From the NCBI RefSeq assembly GCF_907164915.1, contig NC_061865.1, forward strand, positions 48,891,363-48,955,362: a stretch of 64,000 bases of DNA, given 5' to 3'. The notes under the pieces are model-generated. The model searched no databases. It had not been told where the DNA came from and saw only the letters and a list, made by a program, of their open reading frames with translations. The translations under genes and the position numbers were made by a program. This document shows, one piece after another, positions 36,930 to 49,296 of this stretch. Positions within the stretch are counted from its first letter, which is position 1. Each line of letters starts with the position of its first letter. This DNA comes from Impatiens glandulifera (Eukaryota > Streptophyta > Magnoliopsida > Ericales > Balsaminaceae).

Positions 36930-38122
36930 ATGATAACAAATGGACATCGATCTGTCTGCACCAAACAAATTCAACAAAGCCAAATCTCTGTTTCGAATCA
37001 TTCTGCTGTTAATATCTCTGTCCCTGGCTTTCCTGTTGATTCCCCTCTCTCAGGTAAGTATTCTAAAGGCATTTCTTTGTGAATTCAAAACATTGCTTTA
37101 AGTATTCTAAGGTGGGTTGGTTCAGGTCTGGAGGATGTGATGATAGGTTATATCCTTGGGAAGACCAAGGCCACTGAAGTTGCTCATTTGTAGGTACTCC
37201 ATTTCCCTAATATCCTAGTCTGATGTTTCTATGAAGCTCGTCGATTATTGTCTGCAAACAACTAGTTTCAATAATAAAGAAGAGACAAGGAAAACAGAAA
37301 TATGTACTGAATTTCTCTAGCTTTGTAGAGCATGGAAGTATATTGTTCAGAAAGGGGATACAGTTGTTGATGCCACTTGTGGTAATGGACACGATACATT
37401 GGCATTGGTGAAGCTGGTAACTGCTGATAAGACTCAAAGAGGCCGTGTTTACTCGTTAGATGTTCAGAAATTTGCGTTGGAAAAGACTTTGGCCTTACTT
37501 GATGAATCACTCGACAAAGATGAGGTATCTATCTATCTATCTTTGACAGAGATGAAGTTGTGGGATCTAATCATTTTAAGATATTCCTGATCAAATCTAT
37601 TGAAAAATGATGCAGAAAGAAATTGTTAAGTTGGTTGAGACTTGTCACAGTAGGATGCATGAAGTTGTTCCAAAGGGAGAACCGGTCAGGTATGTAATTC
37701 CATTCAATAAACCAAAAGTTGGAACATTTTGTTAAGATTTGTTTATGTTATTATTAGGGTAGTTGCCTTCAACTTAGGGTACCTTCCCGGGGGAGATAAA
37801 GCACTAATAACAGGTCCTAAGACGACCCTAATGGCTTTAGAGTCTGCAAAGGACTTGTTAACACACGGAGGTCTCATAAGCGTAGTTGGTTACGTGGGAC
37901 ATCCTGGTGGAAGGTAAAAGAAAACAAAGGTCTCATTAATTGTTACTACAATTGGAAATATTGGTTATTAAATTATTTCAGTAACTTGCATTTGGTAGGG
38001 AAGAGTTTGAGACAGTTCGAGAGTTTGGTTCTAGGTTACCTGTTGATGAATGGAGTTGCTGCGAGCTTCGAATGTTAAACCGACCTCTAGCTCCTATTCT
38101 TGTTTTCATGTTTAAAAGATAG
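36930..38122 (+). CDS. SAM-dependent methyltransferase, YtqB-like rRNA methylase family
   Basis: Exons 36930-37053, 37126-37189, 37329-37524, 37616-37689, 37758-37913 and 37999-38122, all with GT-AG borders and consistent phases, give 245 aa. The exon-2 donor is GT at 37190, which skips an in-frame TAG. The ATG is the first after an in-frame upstream stop. Residues 42-63 ([22 protein letters not shown]) precede the Rossmann core. Motif I is VVDATCGNG (75-83), which binds SAM. Motif II is [18 protein letters not shown] (158-167) is the motif-IV signature of this family. [17 protein letters not shown] is the late strand. Bacterial YtqB and relatives methylate RNA. The plant protein's substrate and location are not shown by the sequence. 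No clear transit peptide is present. Two truncated, broken copies lie at 19915 and 2455. Confidence 0.9.
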
Positions 38123-39119
38123 ATCTAGCTAATCTATTGGTTTTTCTATGGTTTAAGCGTAGAAGTTGTTGGGGCCTATCATCCGGTGGTTCACACCTCG
38201 TTAGTTCATGTTGGTTATTGTTATTGTCGTGTAGACTCTGTAGTTTTTTTTTGAAATCTAAAGTTTTAGGTCATATTGAATACAAGAAAAAAAGGTATGT
38301 GTTTCAATTTGCAATAAAACTACTAAGCCATTTATATTGAAACTGCACAATAGTAAGCTTAAGTTTTATTTCATTTAAAATGTATTTTTAGAACACTTTG
38401 AGTTGAAATATAAATATATAAATAAACTTAACACGTTCGTATCACTAAATCTAAGTATTTCTACTTATCTAATAATAAGTATAATTTTTTTAATTAATTT
38501 TTTCAAGAATTCAAACTATTTTATAATTTGTGATTGTGATATTTAGTGTATAAACATCTAAGGAAATATATTTGATTAGCCCGTTTATATAAATTAGAGC
38601 GTAAAAACAAAATTAAATTATTATTTATATATAAATATTTTAAATAAAAATAATATTTGATTAATTCAATTTAAATTTAATTTTTATTTATATTTATATT
38701 TTAAAATTCATTTTAGTATATAAAGTTTGAAAATCATTTAAAATTTATTTTTAATAAATATTTATTTATTTATTTTTGTTTCAGTATTTTTAATTAATAA
38801 TATTATATATATATTATATATTATAATATTAATATATATTTTTTTAAATTTTTTTATCAATTTTAAAATATTATTTCAAATATATAATATTTTATATTGT
38901 TTTTATTATAATTAATAACAAAAAATTCAATCACTTTAAAAACTAACATAGATATAGTTAAATTTCTTTTTTAATTTATATATATTTTAAAATATATAGA
39001 GAGAAATATTATAAATTAAAATTAATAAATATTTATTATATTTTATAGATTTTTTATATATATAATTAATAATTTTAATACTAAAAAAATATATTATTAA
39101 ACTATTTTGCACCCATATA
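38123..39119. other. 3' flank and AT-rich intergenic
   Basis: About 130 bp after the stop is shared with the flanks of the pseudogene copies. The rest is extremely AT-rich with no gene. Confidence 0.5.
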
Positions 39120-39500
39120 TTGATGCATTATTAACCATAACTATTCTCAATTCCGTCGTACTTAAGCATTCGACTATGCCTTTTGACTTTTGCTCACCCT
39201 CATGTAAGCCCTGAATTACCCCGTTGAAGAACCATTAAGTTATCTCACCAATATTTTATTTATTAAAGTCGACATTCTCATCATTTGATTACACTTTTCG
39301 GCATGAACATATGCTCTGAATCATCCTCCGTGGACAAACCCTTAAGTTTTCTCATTAATGTTTGTGTTACTCAAGTCGACATTCTCGCTTTCACTTCATC
39401 TACCAATGTTCGCGCACCCAGATATAATAATGTTAACACGTACTTTAACCGCTAGACCACTTATGATTGTTTAAATAATTTTATAATTTTGTGTATAAGA
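39120..39500. repeat. relative of the 17-19 kb array end
   Basis: Contains 'ccgctagaccacttatgatt' and 'aaataattttataattttgt'. This is nearly the sequence found at 19225-19285, a tRNA-like A box (reverse strand) followed by the same tail. The B box is missing here. Confidence 0.5.
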
Positions 39501-39744
39501 CACATTAAGTACATATTTTAAAATTATTGTAATTTTTTATTTTTGAATTTATTTTGTTTTTTATGTTTTCCGTGTGCATCCCAACATTCCTAATATTCGA
39601 TACAAATAATATTTTTAATTTTATTTTTAACCGTTTCAAGTTTATGGGTGGGTCAACCCATTATCAGACTCAAATTTTCAATTACTCTCAAGTATATATA
39701 TCCAAATTAATCATAACTCTCGACCTGACAAATTCAAATTAAAC

Positions 39745-39790
<46 letters not shown>
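39745..39790. repeat. (TA)n microsatellite
   Basis: About 20 TA units. Confidence 0.9.
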
Positions 39791-39793
<3 letters not shown>

Positions 39794-40461
39794 TTTATGA
39801 ATGTCGCGCGTTTATCAAATTTTGTGTAGAATTTAAAATATAAAATCTTATTAGTTTAGTTGGTTAATGATTTGTACTTGTTTTTGTTAGGTTACAAGTC
39901 CAAAACATATATACATATAACATTTTTAATTTTAACGGGTCGATACGTAAACGGAAAAATCCCAATTTTAAATCCCATTATATATGTCAATTTAATTTTT
40001 CTCATAGGCGAAACTGAATTAGAGAAAAATATATCAGATTATACCCAAATTAACACGCAATCCTAAATGCGCTACAAATAACTAAATACTATCACCAAGG
40101 TGTTTTGACATTTCTTTTAGTAACCTGAATAATGCAAATAATGTTATATGCAAATAATAAGTGACACATTGAAAACGAAGATGGTCACACATGCAATTTC
40201 AAAAGTCACAATATCAGTTATAATTTTTTCAATCCACAAAAGGAGACCACTAACAACAACAAAAGTTGGACAAACTTAAATCTGATGGGGTCACTTAACA
40301 CATTAGAAAATTTATCATAATTTTAAAACTAAAGATTTCAAAATTAAAGAGATTAATATTGTTGCTACCATAATTAAAGAGCTTAGTAAAGACAATTCAA
40401 AAGAGAGGATGTAAACCCATCAATATATAAGAAAAAAATAAAAAAGCATTTTTTATTAACA
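39791..40461. other. intergenic, partly Helitron-repeat related
   Basis: 39800-39990 is a diverged unit of the Helitron-derived repeat described at 40659-41940 ('gtcgcgcgtttatcaaattt', 'ttaatttt-aacgggt'). The remainder shows nothing. Confidence 0.5.
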
Positions 40462-40658
40462 CTAGCATGTATCCCGTGCATTTGCACGAGTAATTATATA
40501 AAAAACCGTGAAAAAATATTACGGTAAATTTTTTATGGGCGGGTGAACCTACAATCCGACCCAAGTATCCTTTTCCTCTCACATATATCCAAATTAACCA
40601 CAGCTCTCGACCCGGCAATCCAGACACTTTAAAAATTAAATATCATTATATATATAGA
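40462..40658 (-). mobile_element. miniature Helitron (minus strand)
   Basis: Reads 5' TC (40658) to 3' CTAG (40462), inserted between A and T. A short hairpin (CGTGC AAAT GCACG) lies 11-13 nt before the CTAG. These are the hallmarks of a Helitron. At 197 bp it encodes nothing. A second copy of nearly identical size and sequence lies at 45457-45652 on the other strand. Confidence 0.85.
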
Positions 40659-40947
40659 TTAGTTAGTTAAAAAGTTAAACTTATATTGTTAAAATGTCAT
40701 GCGTTTATCAAATTTTGGGTTGAATTTAAATTATAAAGTGTTATTAGTCTAGTTGGTTAAAAGGTTTTAATTGTTTTGTTAGGTTGCAAGTTCGAACCAT
40801 ACCTATAGCATTTTTATTTTTTTTAACTGTTTTAAGTTTATGGGCGGGTCAACCCACAATCCGACCCAAGTATCCATTTACTCTCACATATATCCAAATT
40901 AACCACAGCTCTCGACCCGACAATCCGGACACTTTAAAAATTAAGCA

Positions 40948-40997
<50 letters not shown>

Positions 40998-41940
40998 TTA
41001 GTTAAAAAGTTAAACTTATATTGTTAAAATGTCCCGCGTTTATCAAATTTTGGGTTAAATTTAAAATATACAGTGTTATTAGTCTAGTTAGTAAAAAGAT
41101 TGTACTTGTTTTTGTTAGGTTACAAGTTCGAACCATACCTATAGCATTTTTAATTTTATTTTTAACCGTTTTAAGTTTATGGGCGGGTCAACCCACAATC
41201 CGACCCAAGTATCCTTTTACTCTCACATATATCCAAATTAACCACAGCTCTCGACCCGACAATCCAGACACTTTAAAAATTAAATATCATTATATATATA
41301 TATATATTAGTTAGTTAAAAAGTTAAACTTATATTGTTAAAATGTCACGCGTTTATCAAATTTTGGGTTGAATTTAAAATATAAAGTTTTATTAGTCTAG
41401 TTGGTTAAAAGGTTGTAATTGTTTTGTTAGGTTGCAAGTTCGAACCATACCTATAGCATTTTTAATTTTTTTTAACTGTTTTAAGTTTATGGGCGGGTCA
41501 ACCCACAATCCGACCCAAGTATCCATTTACTCTCACATATATCCAAATTAACCACAGCTCTCGACCCGACAATCCGGACACTTTAAAAATTAAGCATAAT
41601 TATATATATATATAGATTAGTTAGTTAAAAAGTTAAACTTATATTGTTAAAATGTCACGCGTTTATTAAATTTTGGGTTGAATTTAAAATATAAAGTGTT
41701 ATTAGCCTAGTTAGTTAAAATGTTGTACTTGTTTTGTTAGGTTGCAAGTTCGAACCATACCTATAGCATTTTTAATTTTATTTTTAACCGTTTTAAGTTT
41801 ATGGGCGGGTCAACTCACAATCCGACCCAAGTATCCATTTACTTTCACATATATCCAAATTAACCACAGCTCTCGACCCGGCAATCCAGACACTTTAAAA
41901 ATTAAGCATCATTATATATATATATATATATATATAGATT
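40659..41940 (-). repeat. tandem array of Helitron-derived units (about 310-335 bp)
   Basis: Four units begin with 'ttagttagttaaaaagttaa' at about 40659, 40993, 41307 and 41617. Each carries 'ttaaaatgtcacgcgtttat', a plus-strand tRNA-like segment (A-box-like 'TAGTTGGTTAAAAGG', B-box-like 'GGTTGCAAGTTCGAACC'), the Helitron 5' region in reverse ('gggcgggtcaacccacaatc' to 'ctttaaaaattaa') and a variable (TA)n run. The ORFs starting MQVRTIPIAF in three units begin at TTG, not ATG, and are not genes. Confidence 0.8.
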
Positions 41941-43031
41941 TCTAGTATCTCATTAATTAAATAAGATCAAAATTCAAGATGAAAATGAGTATTTAATTGT
42001 TCTCAAAAGAAACATTAATCAGAATTTCATAAACTACTTCCTTAATTATGAGATAATCAACTAAAGATAAAGTAAAAATACAACTATATTACAAAATTTA
42101 GTTTCAACTATATAATACAACTATATTTACTATCTCTTAAATCATAGTAATATGTGGGCCTGTCTATTTAGTTTATTTTAGATTAAATTAGTTTTTTTTC
42201 TCTCTCTTTTCCACTATTTCAATCTTTTCAATCACTTTATTCCTCTATTTAAAATATCATTTTACTCCTACCAAATTTTCTAAATTTTAAATTATTAAAC
42301 TATAATACCCAGTGGTACGTTTCGTAATTTTTAACCACAGTGGGACTTAAATATTTCAAAACTTATTCTACCCAAATAAACTTATCCATATTTCATACAA
42401 TTTTTTTTTCCACTTTAACCAAAATAAACCAATAAACCCAATTTAGGACCGGCATGTGAAATTATGATATCATCTTTTCTTTGTTTTCATTCCTCTTGAA
42501 TATTAACCTTCATCTTTTCTAGTGGATTCTCAAAAATAAATAAATAAATTTATTAATGCTTAAAAGTTTTTTTTTTTCTTCCCCTGATATTTGGCACATA
42601 GTTTTGAAACCCCTAGATTCATTTATCCCTTTCTCTAGAAAATGATTGTTATTGTCATCTTATAATTCAAGTGACACAACATAAACATATTATTAACCAA
42701 GTGTTGTATTAATTGAATAAAGGTGACAAGTGCTTAGATTCTTAGGTACACCAGCTGGTACTGTCACATTAAAAAAACAAAAAAGGAATTCACGTGATTT
42801 TTGTTGTCCACAAGTAAGGATCACCACATGGCGTTTTATGTTTTTTTTTATTTTTTTTTTTATTTTCAAATTTGTGACACTGAATTCTTAGCTTTGTATA
42901 ACAGTTTCAAATTTATATTAGTCAAACATATAGAGAAACTCTTTATTTTGTATTTTTATTGAAAATCAAATATAATGTACATGCAAAATTAAAATACAAG
43001 CAGGATTACAAATTCAACACATTATTATTAA
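41941..43031. other. intergenic, 3' flank of CYP716 gene 1
   Basis: AT-rich with no ORF or element. The transcript terminator of the P450 gene must lie here, but I cannot place it. Confidence 0.4.
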
Positions 43032-44917
43032 TTAATTAATAGGAAATAGACGAACAGGGAGACCTTTCTCAGGGACAGGCATCGGGTTTACGATAATCTT
43101 CTCATCAGGGATCAACATTTCCCACTTATATTTCTTCACCAAATTATGCATAAACACAAGTATTTCCAACCGGGCATACTCTTTCCCAGGGCACATCCTC
43201 GGTCCTCCACCAAAAGGAACAAATGTATATGGTGCCGGACCAGATCCCTCGAACCTAGATGGATCAAACTTGTATGGATCCGAGAAATACTCCGGATTCT
43301 TATGTGTCGAATGAGCACTCCAATATATCTAAAGATAATTCGATTAGAACATTCGAAATACAAACATGGGAATCATTGAAAACAAAATATTTAAAAGTTC
43401 TCATAATTAATTTACCTTCCAACCCTTTGGGATCGAAAAACCCTCGTACATGAAATCAACGAGAACGCTTCTGAAAGCTCCTTGGAGAGGCGGTGCCAAT
43501 CTGAGAACCTCGCATGCAACATTCCACGAGTATTTCATCTTCTGAATGTCGTTCCAATTAAGAAGTTCGTCTGGGGCTTTTGATTTCTCAATCTCCATTT
43601 GCTCTAATTAATGACAATATGAATTTGTATCATTAGAAAATTACATTCCAATGATAATTTATTTGTACTAATATTGTATAATTAATTAAAAGTAACGATA
43701 AAGAGCAATAATTTTGTGTCATGAATAGTGTCGGAAATGATGTGCAACACATTAAAGTACTTGTAATAAGAGAGACAAGTTCAATCACATATTGTCACAT
43801 CAATTCCGACACATTTATGACACAAAATTCTCATTCTCGTTCTCTATCATTACTCTTATTAAAAGAGAATTTAAAGAGAATTTACCGTTGTAAACTCCGT
43901 GATAAACTTCCGGCAACTCAGCAAGATACTTAACGATGAAAGCGCATGCAGAGCTAGCGGTATCATGGCCGCCGACGAGCAATCCCAAGATCTTATCAGC
44001 AATATCCGTTTCCGTCATAAACTTACCATCATCATCCGCCGTCAAAAGCATATGCGATAATATATCTTGTACCGGCGACGCATTCCCCTCCGTCAAATCA
44101 ATTTTCCTCTTCTTTATTATTCCAATCAACTCCCCCCTTATCATCTCCGACGCATTAATCGCGCGTCTAAACGGCGTTCCGGGTAAATCCACCGGCAAAG
44201 AAAGTAAACCTTCCGCCACCAAATTAAACCGCTCCAATAACCGCTCCACTTCTTTCGGATCATCCACACTAAGAAAGATCCGGCAAGCAATCCAGAATGT
44301 AAATTTCTTAGAGAGAGGGAACACCACGATATAATCGTTCTTACCTGTTATAAACTAACAATTAAAAGATATATAGTAAAAAAAAAGTGTTTGTATTTAT
44401 GAAAATAATTGATATTACCCCAATCGGAATCAAAATGACGACGAGCAATTATATCCATCATTCCAATATAACGTTGTAGAGCTTCAGGTTTGAAGAAATT
44501 AGGTAACATTTTACGCATCTTAATAGCTTCTTCCATTGAAGATGTTTGATTTGAAGATGGGAAGATTTTATCAACTGAACTTGGCCACCATGATTGAACC
44601 AGTTTATTCTCGTTGGAGAAGATGAACTTGTGAGCTGGGGCGCCGCAGAATACAACGGTTTGTTCAAGCATGAGATTGGTTCGGAATATATATGATGAAT
44701 AGTTTCTTATTCGGTCGTAAATGAAGCTTTCTGGATGTCCACGCCAGCCGGAGGCTAGGTATTGGAAGGTTTCTCCGATCACCGGAAAACCGGATTTTCC
44801 CGGCGGGAGGTTTGTTGGGGAGGGTGATTTTGGGTGGCGGAAGAAAAGAAAGTTTAGAGTGAGAGTTATTGTTAGAACGAAAATGGTGAGAAAGTATACA
44901 TAGTAAGAAAGCTCCAT
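43032..44917 (-). CDS. CYP716: cytochrome P450, CYP716 family (gene 1)
   Basis: Exons 44917-44419, 44344-43886, 43603-43416 and 43328-43032 encode 480 aa, the normal CYP716 length. The order is an N-terminal ER anchor (about 4-26, [22 protein letters not shown]), a proline hinge (PPGKSGFP), the I-helix GGHDTAS (291-297, oxygen-binding Thr), the K-helix EVLR (351-354), FDPSRF, and heme loop [10 protein letters not shown] (421-430, Cys428 ligand). The segments [10 protein letters not shown] and [22 protein letters not shown] are diagnostic of CYP716, and overall it resembles CYP716A. CYP716A enzymes typically oxidise C-28 of amyrin or lupeol-type triterpenes with a CPR partner; substrate and position here are inferred. 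The start MELSYY was chosen as the anchor start. An in-frame ATG 56 codons upstream would add an implausible leader. No lesion is seen. Confidence 0.93.
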
Positions 44918-45109
44918 TTTAGGGTTTGATTCTTTCTCTCTTGTGTTTTCTGTAATGAAGAAGATGAGTAATGAATATGCAAGAGGACTGTTAAATATGA
45001 AAGAGATAGAGAAGATGGATCTAGGGAAAATGGGAACGTTTGATTTGATGTTTTTTTTTATTGCTTTGACAATACTGAGTTTCATTTTTCTAATTATTAC
45101 GGATTAAAC
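44918..45109 (-). promoter_or_regulatory. 5' leader/proximal promoter of CYP716 gene 1
   Basis: Only about 190 bp separate the start codon from the first Helitron-derived repeat unit at 45110, so distal promoter sequence is repeat-derived. No definite TATA box can be assigned. Confidence 0.3.
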
Positions 45110-45456
45110 ATATAGCCTACAAATATATTCAAGCAATTTAGAATATAATCTATATATATAATGATACTTAATTTTTAAAGTGTCCGGATTGTCGGGTCGA
45201 TAACTGTGGTTAATTTGGATATATGTGAGAGTAAATGAATACTTGGGTCGGATTGTCGGTTGACCCGCCCATAAACTTAAAACCGTTAAAAATAAAATTA
45301 AAAATGCTATAAGTATGGTTCGAACTTGCAACCTAACAAAAACAAGTACAATTTTTTAAACAACTAGGCTAATAACACTTTATATTTTAAATTCAACCCA
45401 AAATTTGATAAACGCGTGACATTTTAACAATATAAGTTTACTTTTTAACTAACTAA
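45110..45456 (+). repeat. Helitron-derived repeat unit (inverted relative to 40659-41940)
   Basis: Reverse complement of one array unit: 'ttaatttttaaagtgtccgg', 'gttgacccgcccataaactt', the tRNA-like segment on the minus strand, and 'aaacgcgtgacattttaaca'. It lies directly upstream of CYP716 gene 1. Confidence 0.8.
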
Positions 45457-45652
45457 TCTATATATATAATGATGCTTAATTTTTAAAGTGTCTGAATTGC
45501 CGGGTCGAGAGCTGTGGTTAATTTGGATATATGTGAGAGTAAATAGATACTTGGGTTGGATTGTCGGTTGACCCGCCCATAAAATTTTTACGATAATATT
45601 TTTTCACGGTTTTTATATTATTACTCGTGCAAATGCACGGGATACATGCTAG
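45457..45652 (+). mobile_element. miniature Helitron (plus strand)
   Basis: 5' TCTATATATATAATGATGC, 3' hairpin CGTGC AAAT GCACG then CTAG at 45649-45652, with flanking A and T. It is 196 bp and non-coding, the sister of 40462-40658. Confidence 0.88.
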
Positions 45653-46255
45653 TTATATATAATAATGTTTAATTTTTTAATTTCCGGATTGCCGGGTCGA
45701 GAATTGTGCTTAATTTGAATATATATGTGAGAATAAATGGATATTTGGGTTGAATCGTGGGTTGACTCGCCTATATACTTAAAACGGTTAAAAATAAAAT
45801 TTAAAATGTTACATGTATGTTTCGAACTCGCAAACTAACAAAAATAAGTACAATCTTTTAACCAACTAGGTTAATAAGATTTTATATTTTAAATTTAACA
45901 CCAGATTTGATAAATACGGGACGTTTAATAAGATTTTATATTTTAAATTTAACACCAAATTTGATGAATGCGGAACGTTTTAACCATATAAGTTTAATTT
46001 TTTAAAAAATTAATATTATATATAGATCAAAAATAGAAGTTGTACTTTTTAACTAACTAATATATATATATTATATATATATATATATTAATTAGTTAAA
46101 AATTAATGTCTAGATTGTGGGGTCGAGAGTTGTGGTTAATTTGAATATATATGTGAGAGTAAATTAAAAATGTTATCACATATTTCACTCTGTAATTTAT
46201 TATCTCAGGTTTAATATCATTACTCGTGTGAATGCTCTGACTACATGCTAGTTTT
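45653..46255 (+). repeat. diverged Helitron-derived units
   Basis: Two or three older units ('gccgggtcgagaattgtgct', 'ggttgactcgcctatatact'). The last ends in a decayed 3' terminus ('ctcgtgtgaatgctctgac', then 'catgctag' ending at 46253). Confidence 0.7.
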
Positions 46256-49200
46256 AGTACGTAGTAATAATTATTTTTGAGAATTTAGAGGTTATAAGAT
46301 CAATTTTAATTTAGAATGACATTTTATTTATTAAAAATAATTTAATAAAAATTACAAATAACACAATATCAAACAAAACTTTCCTCGAAGCTTTAACTAT
46401 TTTTGTTTGTATCAACAATAATTACTTTGTCCTGAAAAACTTATTTTATTGAATGTATATCTTTATATATGCAATGATCGGTGATTTAATTAAGTTCAAA
46501 ATAATCGGTTATATATTATTAAAAAAAGGATAAATATATTAAGTTGGTAAACATTTTTTCATTATTAAAAAAATAATAAATATATATCTTCTTCTTTTTT
46601 AATTAAAGTAGCTTTGTATTACTATATATCTCCATCAAAAGTTATAAATAGTTAATTGAGATAAAAAAAAAACAATTAGTATAGTGATCAAATGAATTTT
46701 ATTTACATAATTCTATTTTTATAACTTTATATTAATAATAATATGTATTTTAATGTATTGTTATAATTTTTTCAAATATACTATATCTATTTTCAATAAA
46801 TTTTATTTACTGAACATGAATGTTTCATTGAAATAGTGTATGACCACATTCATGATTTCAAACTGACAGTTAAAAAAAAAAGTTGGGATCCTTAATAATT
46901 ACCATTTTGAGTAAGAAATAGTTTGACAAAGAAAATATATACTAAGGACATTATATTTCTGTAAAAAATAAAAATATATTAATTAATGAATAAATATAAT
47001 AATAGGATATATACTACTTTTGCATAATAAAATAATATAATAAAAAAGAAGAGAAACTTAGTCGCGTGTAACGCATGGCAGGTGAAGGAAGAACCACGAG
47101 GCATATTTTTGGTTTTAGTAATAAATGGAAACAATCCAAATAATGGTCCATTAAATTAATTATATTTTGTATGGTACTTTCATAAACAAAATGAATGTTT
47201 AAATACAACTAAGCATTGACAAAGAAAAAAACAGAGAACAAAACATATATCATAATTATATTCAAATTCATTTTTAAATTATTTTCTTTTAATGATATCA
47301 AGTCGAATCAATAGACAACTTAACTTAGTACAAATTTCGGTTAAGGCCATACCAATGAACTAGTAATAAGGTGTATAAAGTGTAAATTTACGTTAATGAA
47401 CAAGTTAAACTCATTAGAAAGAACAACACAAAAGGAAAACAAAGTTAGAAAAGAATGCTAAAAAAAGAACAACACAAAAGGAAATCAAAGTGAGAAAAGA
47501 ACGCTAAAAAATGTATATGATCCAATGTTAACTACATTAAAAAAAATGGTTAATCCGACAATCAACTGGAAAGTTAAAAAAATGAGTTCCTTGTATGACC
47601 AATGATGTTTTTGATATACGCGAGTTGTTTTTTAGATGGTTAGTAACTATACGTTTACTTGATGAAATAAACCAATAAATTATAACAAATCACGTTGTTT
47701 TTCTACGCGATTTTTGCTATTTATTTTACGATTTTCGTAAAATATAGATAAATAAAATTGTTTTATTTAAAAGATATATATAATTTTTCAACTATAGCTT
47801 AACATTTTATTAAATCGATATATATATATATATATATTATTTATTTTTCAAATTCTTAAATTTAACCTTTAACACTTAAAATTTCACTTAATTTTTTATT
47901 TTATGAAACACATCAACTTTAGATCAAGTGCTAGCTTTTTTTAATAGCTCCATATCCACATAGAATGGACCCGCATTTAGAGGATCTAAAGTTTGTATGA
48001 TTTTGCTCTTTAATTTTTCTTTTACCATTATGTTCATGTACTCTTCAGCTATATATCCTTTCAACTTGATCGAATAAATGAAGTCTAACAACAACTAAAC
48101 AAAGATTTGCATGCTATTTATCTAGTTAGCGTAAATTATTTTTACACCGATTTAATTTTGAGGTGCAGTTAGCATGATTTTGGAGTGTTCTAGTCGGAAA
48201 AAAATAAATTTGTTCTTATTTTTATTATATATATATATTTGATGTTAGGTTGATTATATTAGTTTCCTATTATAATTAACAAAAATGAGCTAGTCTAATT
48301 AGTTAATACATCTTGTGTCTCTTAAGGTTCAAACCTTGTTATAGTGTAATGGTAGTTTGTGGACGACGTGGACAAGAAAAGTATACAAGACGTAGTTCAC
48401 GATGTTCTAAAGTTTGAGAATTTAAAAAACAAATGTGTATATAATAAGAAATGGAGTTAGGAAAGGAATTCATCCAAAATTTATTTTCATTGGATCAGCC
48501 TTTCAAAAAATGAATCAAGATCAGATCATGGTTTGTCTGTCTGCATTTCAAATGCATTTTTTTAAAGCTAAATGATTTTTTTGTTAAATCAATAGTTTTA
48601 TCACTTAGATTATCATGTTATTCATGCATTGTTTTGTCTCATTTACGAGCTTGTATTCTATTTTATAATTACATTTGTGTTCGTTATCATCGTCAACTAA
48701 TTTTTTCATTTTTTTTTATCTAATTAAAAAGTATTAAGTGCCTTAAATGGAAGGAAATTGATAAAATAATTGAACACGTTGTAGTTCAGAATGTAGCTCT
48801 ATAAGTTACGAACAATACGTACGTCAAAGTTCTAAGTCGATCTAACACTGTAAATTCCGACAAACTGAATTCTTCTCCTGGCTGCTACAAGAAATCTGAA
48901 CTTAATATCCCCTTTATTCTTGTTTTGTCCAAAATACACATTAACCTTAAAAGCAATTGGATCTACACAACAATGTGACATATATAGGACCTAAATAAAA
49001 CAGACACCATGGGGTCCCTCCAACTAGGAGGAAAAAAACGAACAATTTAGTCTCATTAACGCGTTTGCATGCTATCTTATAATCACACTATTTTTTTCAT
49101 TTTTTTCATTTTTTTTTTCTATCTAATTAAATAGTACTATTAAGTGTCTTAAAAGGAAAAAAAATTGATCACGTTATAGCTTAATATTGATCTTATCACA

Positions 49201-49296
49201 GCTTGTAAATAATCTTGAACTTTCATTATTTTGGAAACTTGAGTAATTACATGTAAACAATGCAAAATGACATTGTCAATTCATAGTGTTTCATAT
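46256..49296. other. intergenic between the two P450 genes
   Basis: AT-rich, no gene. It contains a 44-bp tandem duplication at 47421-47508 ('gaacaacacaaaaggaaa') and a tRNA-like phrase at 48285-48345 ('tctaattagttaatacat', 'aaggttcaaaccttg'). A 100-bp segment near 48700-48800 recurs in diverged form at 49100-49200. Confidence 0.5.

Noticed and set aside
37399..37590. Methyltransferase single-exon ORFs taken as separate small genes
   Set aside because: They are individual exons reading into introns. The six-exon model with consistent phases explains them.
40784..41945. Repeated ORFs with a signal-peptide-like start (MQVRTIPIAF...) in the Helitron array, also at 45104-45331
   Set aside because: They start at TTG, not ATG. 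They are recreated by each repeat unit, run into (TA)n tracts and lie in transposon-derived DNA, so they are not secreted-peptide genes.
44721..44903. Plus-strand ORFs across the CYP716 genes (44721-44903, 43936-44334, 58438-58797, 59164-59550)
   Set aside because: They are antisense shadows of P450 exons with no independent support.
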